DNA from: an uncultured Flavobacteriaceae bacterium
GTDB taxonomy: Bacteria; Bacteroidota; Bacteroidia; Flavobacteriales; Flavobacteriaceae
Assembly (NCBI GenBank): GCA_947500525.1
Contig: CANMSH010000001.1
Span: forward strand, 1 to 64,000
Direction: 5' to 3'
Length of the DNA: 64,000 nt
A program made the position numbers and the translations under genes. Of the stretch, positions 21,823-30,222 are shown piece after piece (within the stretch, counting starts at the first letter, position 1; each line of letters starts with the position of its first letter). The notes beneath the pieces were generated by a model, which had not been told where the DNA came from, ran no database searches, and saw nothing but the letters and a program-made list of their open reading frames with translations.

Positions 21823-24495
21823 TTAATGATCCACTAGATTAGGATTCAACCATTTTCTCGCTTCTTCTATTGTTATTTTTCTTCTTTGTGCATAATCTCT
21901 TAATTGATCTTCAGTTATTTTACCCAATCCGAAGTATTTTGAAGCAGGATTTGCGAAATAATAACCAGATACACTGGCTGCTGGCCACATTGCCAAACTT
22001 TCTGTTAACGCAACTCCAATTTTTTCTTGTACTTGAAGTAATTTCCAAATAGTCTTTTTCTCTAGGTGATCAGGACATGCAGGATAGCCCGGTGCCGGTC
22101 GGATACCATTATAATTTTCTTTAATTAATTCTTCATTACTCAAGTTTTCTTTCGAAGCGTATCCCCAATCGTTGGTACGCACTTTTCTATGCAAATATTC
22201 AGCATACGCTTCGGCCAAACGATCGGCCAATGCTTTGATCATAATAGAATTATAATCATCATGTTCCGCTTCAAATTTTGCTGCCAATGCATCAGTTCCA
22301 AAACCAGTAGTGACACAAAAACATCCCATATAATCTTGAATACCTGTCTCCTTTGGAGCCATAAAATCTGCCAAGGCTATGTTCGGAACACCATCTCTTT
22401 TTTTCAATTGTTGACGCAGTGTAAGAAACGTATATTTCTGTTCTTCAAATCTAACTTCAATGTCGTCATCATTCAATGAATTTGCCGGAAACAAACCATA
22501 AATTGCCTTCGCCTTGAGCAACTTTTCGTCTAGTACCCGTTTAAGAAGTACCTTGGCATCTGCAAACAGTTCTGTCGCTTGCTTTCCAACGACCTCATCA
22601 GTAAGGATATCTGGATACCTGCCATGTAAATCCCAACTTCTAAAAAACGGACTCCAATCAATAAATTCTTCAAGAACTTTTAAATCTAATTCTTCAATAA
22701 CCTGGATTCCGAGCTTGTTAGGCTTCACTATTTGAGCATTTTGCCAATCTATTTCAAACTTTTTACTACGAGCTTCTTGTAGTGAAATATATTCTTTTCG
22801 CTTACCTCTACTTAAAAACTGCTCTCGAAACTTGATATATTCGGCACGTATTTGTTCTTTATAGACCTTGTTTTCTTTTTGTAATAAATTTCCAACAACG
22901 GTCACGGCTCTAGAGGCATCATTTACATGTACCACATCGGCATATTTCGGTGCAATTTTAACAGCAGTGTGTGCCCGAGATGTGGTCGCTCCACCAATAA
23001 GCAAGGGTATATTCATTTCTTGCTTTTCCATTTCGTTGGCCAAATACACCATTTCGTCTAAAGAGGGTGTAATCAAGCCACTCAACCCAATGGCATCGAC
23101 TTGTTCTTTTTTTGCTGTTTCAATAATTTTTTCGGGAGGAACCATAACACCCAAATCTAGAATCTCATAATTGTTACATCCTAAAACTACACCCACTATA
23201 TTTTTTCCAATATCATGAACGTCTCCTTTAACAGTAGCCATCAAAATTCTACCTGCGAACTCTTGTTTTCCATCTTTCTCAGCTTCAATAAAAGGTTGTA
23301 AATAGGCCACCGCTTTCTTCATTACTCGCGCTGATTTTACAACCTGCGGCAAAAACATCTTACCGGTTCCGAAAAGATCTCCCACCACATTCATTCCGGT
23401 CATTAAATGCCCTTCTATGACTTCAATTGGTTTCGCTGATTCTACTCTTGCTTCTTCAACATCTTCTATAATGAAGGTATCAAGACCCTTTACCAAAGCA
23501 TGCGTAATTCTATCTTGTAATTCAAAACTGCGCCATTCGAGTATCTTTTCTTCGTTTTCTTTTTTAGTTCCCTTTACAGATTCGGCAAAATCTAACAACC
23601 TTTCTGTTGCATCATCTCGTCTATCTAAGAGTACATCTTCTACATGTTCTAACAGATCTTTAGGAATACTGTCATATACTTCTAACATGGTAGGGTTTAC
23701 AATACCCATGGTCATACCGTGTTGGATAGCATGATATAAAAATGCAGAGTGCATCGCTTCTCTCACGATATTATTACCTCTAAAAGAAAAAGAAACATTA
23801 CTAACACCTCCACTTACATTTACATTTGGCAAGTTTTCTCGAATCCATTTTGTTGCCTTAAAAAAATCAACACCATTTTTTCGATGCTCTTCCATTCCGG
23901 TTGCAACCGGAAAAATATTCGGGTCGAAAATAATATCCTCTGAAGGGAACTTCACTTTATCTACCAAAATATCATACGATCTCTTACAAATATCTATACG
24001 ACGTTGATAAGTATCGGCCTGACCATCTTCGTCAAAAGCCATGATAATAGTGGCTGCGCCATAGCGTTTTATCAATTTTGCCTGACGAATGAATTCTTCT
24101 TCACCTTCTTTTAAACTAATAGAATTTACAACACTTTTGCCCTGCACTACTTTCAATCCGGCTTCTATAATTTCCCACTTAGAGCTATCTATCATGATTG
24201 GAATACGAGCGATATCGGGTTCAGAAGCGATTAAATTTAAGAAGGTTGTCATGGCTTCAACACCATCGAGCATCCCTTCATCCATATTTACATCTAAAAT
24301 CTGTGCGCCACCTTCAACCTGATCTCTTGCAACTTCTAAGGCTTCGTCAAACTTTTCTTCCTTAATCAGTCTTAGAAACTTACGAGAACCAGTAACATTG
24401 GTACGTTCACCAACATTAACAAAATTCGTTTCGGGTGTAATCACCAGAGGTTCTAATCCCGATAAGGTTAAGTATTTATTTGTTACTGCCACCAT
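21823..24495 (-). CDS. metH: Cobalamin-dependent methionine synthase, folate/B12/activation part
   Basis: The 890-residue protein lacks the homocysteine-binding domain, which is encoded separately upstream. It begins with the pterin-binding domain ([17 protein letters not shown], residues 24-40; [22 protein letters not shown]). The B12 cap and Rossmann domains follow, with DVHDIG at 425-430, where His427 is the axial cobalamin ligand. The C-terminal SAM-binding activation domain contains [15 protein letters not shown]. It transfers the methyl of 5-methyl-THF via cobalamin to homocysteine. Its ATG overlaps the end of the small ABM-like gene by one base. It lies in the operon preceded by a SAM-I riboswitch. 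Confidence 0.95.
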   Translation of the reverse strand: MVAVTNKYLTLSGLEPLVITPETNFVNVGERTNVTGSRKFLRLIKEEKFDEALEVARDQVEGGAQILDVNMDEGMLDGVEAMTTFLNLIASEPDIARIPIMIDSSKWEIIEAGLKVVQGKSVVNSISLKEGEEEFIRQAKLIKRYGAATIIMAFDEDGQADTYQRRIDICKRSYDILVDKVKFPSEDIIFDPNIFPVATGMEEHRKNGVDFFKATKWIRENLPNVNVSGGVSNVSFSFRGNNIVREAMHSAFLYHAIQHGMTMGIVNPTMLEVYDSIPKDLLEHVEDVLLDRRDDATERLLDFAESVKGTKKENEEKILEWRSFELQDRITHALVKGLDTFIIEDVEEARVESAKPIEVIEGHLMTGMNVVGDLFGTGKMFLPQVVKSARVMKKAVAYLQPFIEAEKDGKQEFAGRILMATVKGDVHDIGKNIVGVVLGCNNYEILDLGVMVPPEKIIETAKKEQVDAIGLSGLITPSLDEMVYLANEMEKQEMNIPLLIGGATTSRAHTAVKIAPKYADVVHVNDASRAVTVVGNLLQKENKVYKEQIRAEYIKFREQFLSRGKRKEYISLQEARSKKFEIDWQNAQIVKPNKLGIQVIEELDLKVLEEFIDWSPFFRSWDLHGRYPDILTDEVVGKQATELFADAKVLLKRVLDEKLLKAKAIYGLFPANSLNDDDIEVRFEEQKYTFLTLRQQLKKRDGVPNIALADFMAPKETGIQDYMGCFCVTTGFGTDALAAKFEAEHDDYNSIMIKALADRLAEAYAEYLHRKVRTNDWGYASKENLSNEELIKENYNGIRPAPGYPACPDHLEKKTIWKLLQVQEKIGVALTESLAMWPAASVSGYYFANPASKYFGLGKITEDQLRDYAQRRKITIEEARKWLNPNLVDH

Positions 24496-24776
24496 TATGT
24501 ATAATGTTCTACTGTTGGAAAAGGTTCATAAAAATGATGTAGCAATTGCTTCCATTCTTGGTATTTTTCTGACTTTCTAAATCCAATTTCATGATCTCTT
24601 AAGGTTTCCCAATTGACCATTAGAATATATTTATCTTCTACTTCGATACATTTTTTTAAGTCATGAGAAATATATCCTTTCATACTAGAAATTATTTCTT
24701 GCGCCATGTTAAAGACCTCTTCAAATTCTTTTGAAAGACCCTTTCTTATCTCTAAAATTGCTACTTCTAAAATCAT
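24495..24776 (-). CDS. Antibiotic biosynthesis monooxygenase (ABM)-like small protein
   Basis: The 93-residue protein resembles the ABM dimeric ferredoxin-like fold: [20 protein letters not shown], then [44 protein letters not shown] and a C-terminal [11 protein letters not shown]. Such proteins are small heme- or quinone-type oxygenases or simple ligand-binding dimers. It sits between the two halves of methionine synthase and overlaps the downstream half by one base, so it is almost surely translated with them. A role in methionine synthesis is possible but not shown by the sequence. Confidence 0.75.
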   Translation of the reverse strand: MILEVAILEIRKGLSKEFEEVFNMAQEIISSMKGYISHDLKKCIEVEDKYILMVNWETLRDHEIGFRKSEKYQEWKQLLHHFYEPFPTVEHYT

Positions 24777-24785
24777 GTCTCTGTT

Positions 24786-25802
24786 TTAATGCGATTCTGA
24801 AACAAGTTCAGAATGACCACGTGGTTTATATGTTGCCGCAACCTCCGCAATGAGCCTAATATGTTCTGGATTTGTACCACAACACCCGCCTATAATATTC
24901 ACTAAATCATCTTCTAAATAGGCTTTAATAAATGCTTGCATCTCTTCAGGGGTTTCATCATAATCTCCAAAGGCATTTGGTAATCCTGCATTTGGATGGG
25001 CCGATGTATAAAAATTTGTTTCCTTTGATAGTCGCTTCAAATAGGGTTGTAGTTGATCTGCTCCCAATGCACAGTTAAATCCAACACTTAACAAAGGAAT
25101 ATGAGAGATCGACACTAAAAATGCTTCCACCGTTTGCCCTGATAATGTGCGTCCTGAAGCATCAGTAATTGTACCGCTTACCATGATCGGGATATCAATA
25201 GCACGTTCTTCTTTTACCTCATCTATGGCAAAAAGAGCTGCCTTAGCATTTAGTGTGTCAAAAATAGTTTCAACCAATAACAGGTCAACGCCACCATCAA
25301 TTAGTGCTTCTACCTGTTGCTTATACGCTATTCTTAATTCATCAAAAGTAATGGCCCTATATTCGGGGCGATTTACGTCTGGCGAAAGACTGGCTGTTCT
25401 ATTCGTAGGACCGATACTACCCGCAACGAAACGTGGTTTGTGGGGTTCTTTAGCTGTAAATTCCTGAGCAACTTCTTTAGCTATTTTAGCAGATTGATAA
25501 TTTAATTCATATACCAAATCTTCTAGTTCATAATCGGCCATGGCGATGGTTGTACCCGAAAATGTATTTGTTTCTACAATATCTGCTCCTGCCTCAAAAT
25601 ACTTCGCATGTATATCTTTTATTGCTTGAGGTTGCGTTATAGAAAGAAGATCATTATTTCCTTGCAGAGGCAAATGAAAATCTTTAAAACGTTCACCTCT
25701 AAAATCCTCTTCGGTAAATTTATATTGCTGCAGCATCGTGCCCATCGCACCATCTAATACTAGGATGCGTTTCTCTATTTCTTGCCAAATTGTAGCCATC
25801 AT
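24786..25802 (-). CDS. Homocysteine S-methyltransferase half of methionine synthase
   Basis: The 338-residue protein is the homocysteine-binding domain: LVLDGAMGTMLQ at the N-terminus, ETNTFSGT, and the zinc ligands in VGFNCALG and the IGGCCGT motif near 300. It transfers the cobalamin-bound methyl to homocysteine together with the product of the downstream metH part. The final ten residues (GHSELVSESH) come from a dispersed palindromic repeat and are not part of the conserved domain. It is the first gene after the SAM-I riboswitch at 25882-26004, so the operon should be repressed when SAM is plentiful. An ATG one codon later than 25802 is equally plausible. Confidence 0.93.
   Translation of the reverse strand: MMATIWQEIEKRILVLDGAMGTMLQQYKFTEEDFRGERFKDFHLPLQGNNDLLSITQPQAIKDIHAKYFEAGADIVETNTFSGTTIAMADYELEDLVYELNYQSAKIAKEVAQEFTAKEPHKPRFVAGSIGPTNRTASLSPDVNRPEYRAITFDELRIAYKQQVEALIDGGVDLLLVETIFDTLNAKAALFAIDEVKEERAIDIPIMVSGTITDASGRTLSGQTVEAFLVSISHIPLLSVGFNCALGADQLQPYLKRLSKETNFYTSAHPNAGLPNAFGDYDETPEEMQAFIKAYLEDDLVNIIGGCCGTNPEHIRLIAEVAATYKPRGHSELVSESH
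24794..24814. repeat. Palindromic repeat ATTCTGAA-acaag-TTCAGAAT in the 3' end of the homocysteine methyltransferase gene
   Basis: A perfect 8-bp stem with a 5-nt loop. It differs from the copy at 21798-21818 by a compensating pair (T-A here, G-C there) with loop and remaining stem identical. It encodes the non-conserved C-terminal tail of the gene. Confidence 0.75.
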
Positions 25803-25881
25803 AAACTTCTTTAAAAAATTAAAAGTTCTATACGAATGCTAACAAGAAAAATTGGGAAATGTATTCTAAAAAATACGGGTT

Positions 25882-26004
25882 GGTTATCTATCCAAAGATC
25901 AATAAATGGATTGATTTTTTGAGTAGAATTTAGCACCTTCTTTAATAAGTTTAAAGGGTTGCTAAGGCTTCAACGGGTCTAATCCCTCCACCTTTCTTGA
26001 TAAC
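25882..26004 (-). promoter_or_regulatory. SAM-I (S-box) riboswitch upstream of the metH operon
   Basis: On the minus strand it begins GTTATCAAGAAAGGTGGAGGGA and continues with GACCCGTTGAAGCC, TTAGCAACCC and AAGGTGCTAAATTC, the conserved order of the S-box aptamer. P1 can form between GTTATC (5' end) and GATAAC (25883-25888). A P4-like hairpin ATCAAT/ATTGAT is visible between. It lies 80 bp upstream of the homocysteine methyltransferase ATG. High SAM should switch the operon off; no clear intrinsic terminator is seen, so control of translation is possible. Confidence 0.9.
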
Positions 26005-26085
26005 ATAACTATATAATGAACTGAAGTGCAAATAACGTAATTAATTCTTTAGTTACCGCATAGAACAGTAAAAAATCTAACTAGA

Positions 26086-26976
26086 TTATGAAAATAATGC
26101 CGAAGAAAGATATCTATCTCCGCGATCACAAATAATTGCCACTATAATCCCACTTTCCAAGGTATCTGCCAATTTTAATGCACTTGCTACAGAACCACCG
26201 CTACTCATGCCTGCAAAAACACCTTCTTCTTTGGCCAAACGTTTCGTCATTTTTGTAGCTTCTTCTTGCGTTACTTCAATGATGGTATCTACTTTTGAGC
26301 GATTGAATATTTTAGGAACATAAGCTGGTGACCATTTTCTAATACCCGGTATTCTAGACCCGTCGGCAGGTTGCGCTCCAACAATTTCAATATTTTTGTT
26401 TTGCTCTTTAAGATAAGTTGATGTACCCATAATGGTACCTGTAGTTCCCATAGCCGAAACAAAATGTGTTATTTCTCCATTGGTATCTCTCCAAATTTCG
26501 GGCCCAGTGGTTTTGTAATGAGCCTTCCAATTATCATCATTTTCGAATTGATTTAATAAGACATAACCTTTTTCATCTCTCATTTGAAATGCAATATCTC
26601 GAGATCCCTCGATACCTTTCTCCGAATCGGTTAATACAACCTCCGCCCCATAAGCTCGCATTGTTTTCACCCGTTCTTCTGTAGAATTCTCTGGCATGAC
26701 TAATGAAATATTCAAACCTAGTAATTTGGCAATGAAGGCAAGTGCAATGCCAGTATTTCCGCTTGTTGCCTCAACCAAATGACCTCCTTCTTGAAGATCT
26801 CCGCGTTTCAAAGCTTCCGAAATCATATTGTAAGCAGCTCTGTCTTTTACGCTCCCACCTGGGTTATTCCCCTCAAGCTTTAAAAATAATCGTATGTTTT
26901 TATTCTTGACTATGTTTTGAGCCTCAATAAGCGGTGTATTACCAATCTGATCTGTTATACTCTTACCCTTAATCAC
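26086..26976 (-). CDS. cysM: Cysteine synthase (O-acetylserine sulfhydrylase, CysM type)
   Basis: The 296-residue PLP enzyme has GNNPGGSVKDRAAY with the PLP lysine, the substrate-binding EATSGNTGIALA, the GTTGTIMGTS phosphate loop and the terminal IICDRGDRYLSS. The length and the C-terminal motif favour the CysM group. It makes cysteine from O-acetylserine and sulfide. Its start overlaps the serine acetyltransferase gene by 8 bp, so the pair is translationally coupled and may form the cysteine synthase complex. It ends the long sulfur run on this strand. Confidence 0.94.
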   Translation of the reverse strand: MIKGKSITDQIGNTPLIEAQNIVKNKNIRLFLKLEGNNPGGSVKDRAAYNMISEALKRGDLQEGGHLVEATSGNTGIALAFIAKLLGLNISLVMPENSTEERVKTMRAYGAEVVLTDSEKGIEGSRDIAFQMRDEKGYVLLNQFENDDNWKAHYKTTGPEIWRDTNGEITHFVSAMGTTGTIMGTSTYLKEQNKNIEIVGAQPADGSRIPGIRKWSPAYVPKIFNRSKVDTIIEVTQEEATKMTKRLAKEEGVFAGMSSGGSVASALKLADTLESGIIVAIICDRGDRYLSSALFS

Positions 26977-27730
26977 TATTTCTTGTTCTTATTTTAAACT
27001 CTTTCTTGTAGGTTAGGATGGAATCTTCTGGTACAGATGTAGTCAAGCATACATTCGCTCCGATAATACTATTTGCGCCAACTACTACATCACCTCCTAA
27101 AATTGTTGCATTGGCGTAAATTGTAACGTTATCATTAATAGTAGGATGTCTCTTGGTAAATGAAAGGCTCTTTTTGATTTGGATACCTCCTAAAGTGACT
27201 CCCTGATATATTTTAACATTTGATTTTATGATGGTCGTTTCTCCAATCACAATTCCCGTACCATGGTCTATAAAGAAAGACGAACCTATCGATGCCCCAG
27301 GATGAATATCTATACCGGTTAATCCGTGGGCATATTCACTCATCATTCTTGGTATAATAGGCGTATCTAATAAATACAACTCATGACTTAATCTATAAAT
27401 TGAAATTGCATAAAACCCTGGATAGGCAAGATATACTTCCTCTAAACTTTTAGCCGCCGGATCATTTTCTTCAATCGCTATTGCATCTAAATCTAATCGT
27501 TCTCTAACACTTCGTAAAACTTCAATAAAAGACTTCCAAATAGAGGCACCTCTAGAAATATTTAAAGCTTGAGAAACATCCAAAAATATAGTTTCTAAAT
27601 GATGAAACTCTTCACTATTTTCAGCATCAAATAAACAATAGAATAATCTTTTTGTAAAACCTTCAATGGTATCTTTTAGACGTATATTATATGTTTTTGA
27701 AATCACCTTCTCTTTAGATACTAAACTCAT
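26969..27730 (-). CDS. Serine O-acetyltransferase (EpsC/CysE family)
   Basis: The 253-residue protein has the left-handed beta-helix hexapeptide repeats of acyltransferases (GIDIHPGASIGSSFFIDHGTGIVIGET, split here across about 145-170, then GVTLGG), with the catalytic DHGTG and the preceding YAHGLTGIDIHP. It acetylates serine to O-acetylserine for CysM, whose gene overlaps it. The N-terminal helical domain is longer than in small CysE forms and resembles the EpsC type. The 58-bp gap upstream has half of the CCTAT-type operator motif (CCTATAGTC) but no clear promoter. Confidence 0.93.
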   Translation of the reverse strand: MSLVSKEKVISKTYNIRLKDTIEGFTKRLFYCLFDAENSEEFHHLETIFLDVSQALNISRGASIWKSFIEVLRSVRERLDLDAIAIEENDPAAKSLEEVYLAYPGFYAISIYRLSHELYLLDTPIIPRMMSEYAHGLTGIDIHPGASIGSSFFIDHGTGIVIGETTIIKSNVKIYQGVTLGGIQIKKSLSFTKRHPTINDNVTIYANATILGGDVVVGANSIIGANVCLTTSVPEDSILTYKKEFKIRTRNSD

Positions 27731-27788
27731 TTGAATGTATTAAATTGCCTTCCTATAGTCGTAAAATTAGTGTTGAATTACAGTATTT

Positions 27789-28841
27789 TTAAACGATTGC
27801 TTGTACTACTGCCTTTGGAGCTTCTTTACGTGTACCATCAAAACCATTAATACCGCTTACTGTTGTGTATTTTAATACAAACTTTTTTCCTGGATTAATA
27901 ATCTTATATGCCGCTTGACACATGAGGGTAGCTTCATGAAAACCACACAAAATCAGTTTTAGTTTTCCTGGATAGGTATTCACATCGCCTATGGCAAATA
28001 CACCTGGAATATTCGTTTGATAATCTAAGGTATTATCTACTTTTATGGCATTTTTTTCTATTTCTAGGCCCCAATTTGCAATGGGTCCTAACTTTGGAGA
28101 CAATCCAAATAATGGAATAAAATGATCCGTCTCTAGATATTGCTCTTCACCTTCTTTTAGAATAGTAATTCCTTCAATATGGTCTTCCCCATGTAAGTTT
28201 GTTACCTCTGCTGGTGTTATTAGATTTATTTTACCTAGTAATTTTAACTCTTGTACTTTTTCTACAGAATCTAGCGCTCCACGAAACTCATTTCGTCTAT
28301 GTATCAATGTTACCTCCGACGCTATATCTGCCAAAAATATACTCCAATCTAATGCTGAATCTCCTCCACCAGCAATGACTACTTTCTTATCTCTATAAAT
28401 CTCAGGATCTCTAATTATATATTCAACACCTTTATCTTCATAATCAGCTATATTCTCTAATGGCGGTTTTCTAGGTTCAAAAGAACCCAATCCGCCTGCA
28501 ATGGCCACAACTGGAGCTTGATGTTTTGTTCCTTTATTGGTAGTAACAATAAAATTACCATCTTCTAACTTTTCAATGGTTTCGGCACGTTCACCGAAAG
28601 TAAATCCTGGTTGAAATTGTTTTCCTTGCTCTAATAAATTCTTAGTCAAATCACCCGCTAATATTTCTGGAAATCCCGGAATATCATAAATTGGTTTTTT
28701 CGGATAAATCTCAGAACATTGCCCACCGGCTTGTGGTAAAGCGTCGATCAAATGGCATTTTAGTTTTAGTAATCCTGCTTCGAACACGGTAAATAACCCC
28801 GTAGGACCTGCTCCAATAATTAATATATCTGTTTGTATCAT
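27789..28841 (-). CDS. Ferredoxin-NADP+ reductase, thioredoxin-reductase-like type
   Basis: The 350-residue flavoprotein has the FAD-binding LIIGAGPTGLFTVFEAG, GGQCSEIYPKKPIYDIPG, the NADPH-binding VVIAGGGDSALDW and the C-terminal FAIGDVNTYPG. It lacks the CxxC redox pair of thioredoxin reductases, which places it with the TrxR-like FNR group. It probably supplies electrons, through ferredoxin, to the sulfite reductase encoded in the same run. It starts 8 bp after the stop of the precorrin-2 dehydrogenase gene (28850). Confidence 0.93.
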   Translation of the reverse strand: MIQTDILIIGAGPTGLFTVFEAGLLKLKCHLIDALPQAGGQCSEIYPKKPIYDIPGFPEILAGDLTKNLLEQGKQFQPGFTFGERAETIEKLEDGNFIVTTNKGTKHQAPVVAIAGGLGSFEPRKPPLENIADYEDKGVEYIIRDPEIYRDKKVVIAGGGDSALDWSIFLADIASEVTLIHRRNEFRGALDSVEKVQELKLLGKINLITPAEVTNLHGEDHIEGITILKEGEEQYLETDHFIPLFGLSPKLGPIANWGLEIEKNAIKVDNTLDYQTNIPGVFAIGDVNTYPGKLKLILCGFHEATLMCQAAYKIINPGKKFVLKYTTVSGINGFDGTRKEAPKAVVQAIV

Positions 28842-28849
28842 TTTTAATT

Positions 28850-29428
28850 TTATTTCTGAATTAATAAGCCTTTTGTTAATGTATTTAATTTGGTAACCTT
28901 TAAGGCAAAGTCTCCTTTAATGCCTTTTCTAAATTGGTTTAAATTTTTGGCTAAATCGTCTAACTCATCTGGTAAAACAGCTTCAAAAAATTGGCGTAAT
29001 CGTTTTGCCATTGTAGGTGACTTTCCATTCGTAGATATTGCTACTTTTATATTGCCTTTTGTGACAATACCTCCTAGATAGAAATCACACAAATCTGGCG
29101 TATCAGCAACATTTACCAATAACTGTTTTGCCTTCGCATCTCTATAAATTTGTTTATTTACTTCTACATCATCTGTAGCGGCAATAACAATATGTTGCTT
29201 GTGTAAAATATTGCTAGTATATGGACGATGCATTGTTAAAATATTATGCTTTTTAGCTAATGCTAGGACTTCTTTAGAAAACTCAATGGCAATAAGAGCT
29301 ACTTTAGCATTAGGGCTAGATTTCAATAAAAAAGTTAGTTTTTCTAATGCGACATTTCCTCCACCAACAATGAGAACATTTAGTTGGTGTACTTTTAAAA
29401 AAATGGGATACAATTCGTTTTGTTTCAT
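28850..29428 (-). CDS. Precorrin-2 dehydrogenase (siroheme synthase N-terminal type)
   Basis: The 192-residue protein has the NAD-binding VLIVGGGNVALEKLTFLL, a central IVIAATDDVEVNKQIY and LLVNVADTPDLCDFYLGGIV, and the NGKSPTMAKRLRQFFE segment of CysG-N/Met8 proteins. It oxidises precorrin-2 to sirohydrochlorin and may also insert iron. The partner methyltransferase is the next upstream gene, 15 bp away. Together they supply siroheme to the sulfite reductase in the same cluster. Confidence 0.92.
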   Translation of the reverse strand: MKQNELYPIFLKVHQLNVLIVGGGNVALEKLTFLLKSSPNAKVALIAIEFSKEVLALAKKHNILTMHRPYTSNILHKQHIVIAATDDVEVNKQIYRDAKAKQLLVNVADTPDLCDFYLGGIVTKGNIKVAISTNGKSPTMAKRLRQFFEAVLPDELDDLAKNLNQFRKGIKGDFALKVTKLNTLTKGLLIQK

Positions 29429-29443
29429 CGTCTTAATATTAAA

Positions 29444-30217
29444 TTACACAACCACCGAAGAAGTTATTTCATGAATTTCTTTGTAAAAATATGAGAGTCG
29501 AGGACTTTGCTTCACAACCTCACCAATCACAATAATTGCTGGTGAGGATAATTGCTTCTCAGCAACCACTTGTTCAATGGTATCAATCGTTCCAAAGCCC
29601 ATTCTTTCATGCACTGTGGTTCCGTTTTGAATAATAGCAACTGGCGTATTTTGCTTGCTTTCTTTTTCAAAAACCGAGACAATCTCGCTTAGTTTACTCA
29701 TACCCATTAAAATAACCACTGTTGCCGTAGATTTTGCCGCCAAAGCAACATCATCAGACAGTTTATGTGATTTCGTCGTACCAGTAATTACCCAAAAGCT
29801 TTCCGAAGAATTTCTTTTGGTTAACGGAATTCCTTGATATGCCGGTACTGCTAGTGCCGATGAAATTCCTGGAACCATATCAGTTTCAATTTCATACTGT
29901 CGCGCATAATCAATTTCTTCGGCGCCTCTTCCAAAAATAAAGGGATCACCTCCTTTTAAACGTACAACATGACCATCACTTTTTGCTCTGCTAACAATCA
30001 ACTCATTAATTTGTTCTTGCTGATATCTATAACATCCTTTTCGTTTACCTACAAATATCTTCTCTGCCTGTGGCTGTGCATATTCAAGTAAATCTTTATT
30101 AATTAGTGCATCATATAGAATCACATCTGCACTTTTAATTGCTTTAATTGCCTTCAACGTAATTAAATCTGGATCACCTGGACCTGCACCTACTACTGTT
30201 AATTTGGGTGTTCTCAT
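29444..30217 (-). CDS. cobA: Uroporphyrinogen-III C-methyltransferase
   Basis: The 257-residue protein matches the SUMT family: VVGAGPGDPDLITLKA, ADVILYDALI, VVRLKGGDPFIFGRGAEE, GISSALAVPAYQGIPLTKR and ATVVILMGMSKL. It makes precorrin-2 for siroheme. It is separate from the dehydrogenase rather than fused as in CysG. It starts 5 bp after the sulfite reductase stop, so the genes share a transcript. Confidence 0.94.
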   Translation of the reverse strand: MRTPKLTVVGAGPGDPDLITLKAIKAIKSADVILYDALINKDLLEYAQPQAEKIFVGKRKGCYRYQQEQINELIVSRAKSDGHVVRLKGGDPFIFGRGAEEIDYARQYEIETDMVPGISSALAVPAYQGIPLTKRNSSESFWVITGTTKSHKLSDDVALAAKSTATVVILMGMSKLSEIVSVFEKESKQNTPVAIIQNGTTVHERMGFGTIDTIEQVVAEKQLSSPAIIVIGEVVKQSPRLSYFYKEIHEITSSVVV

Positions 30218-30222
30218 AATTA

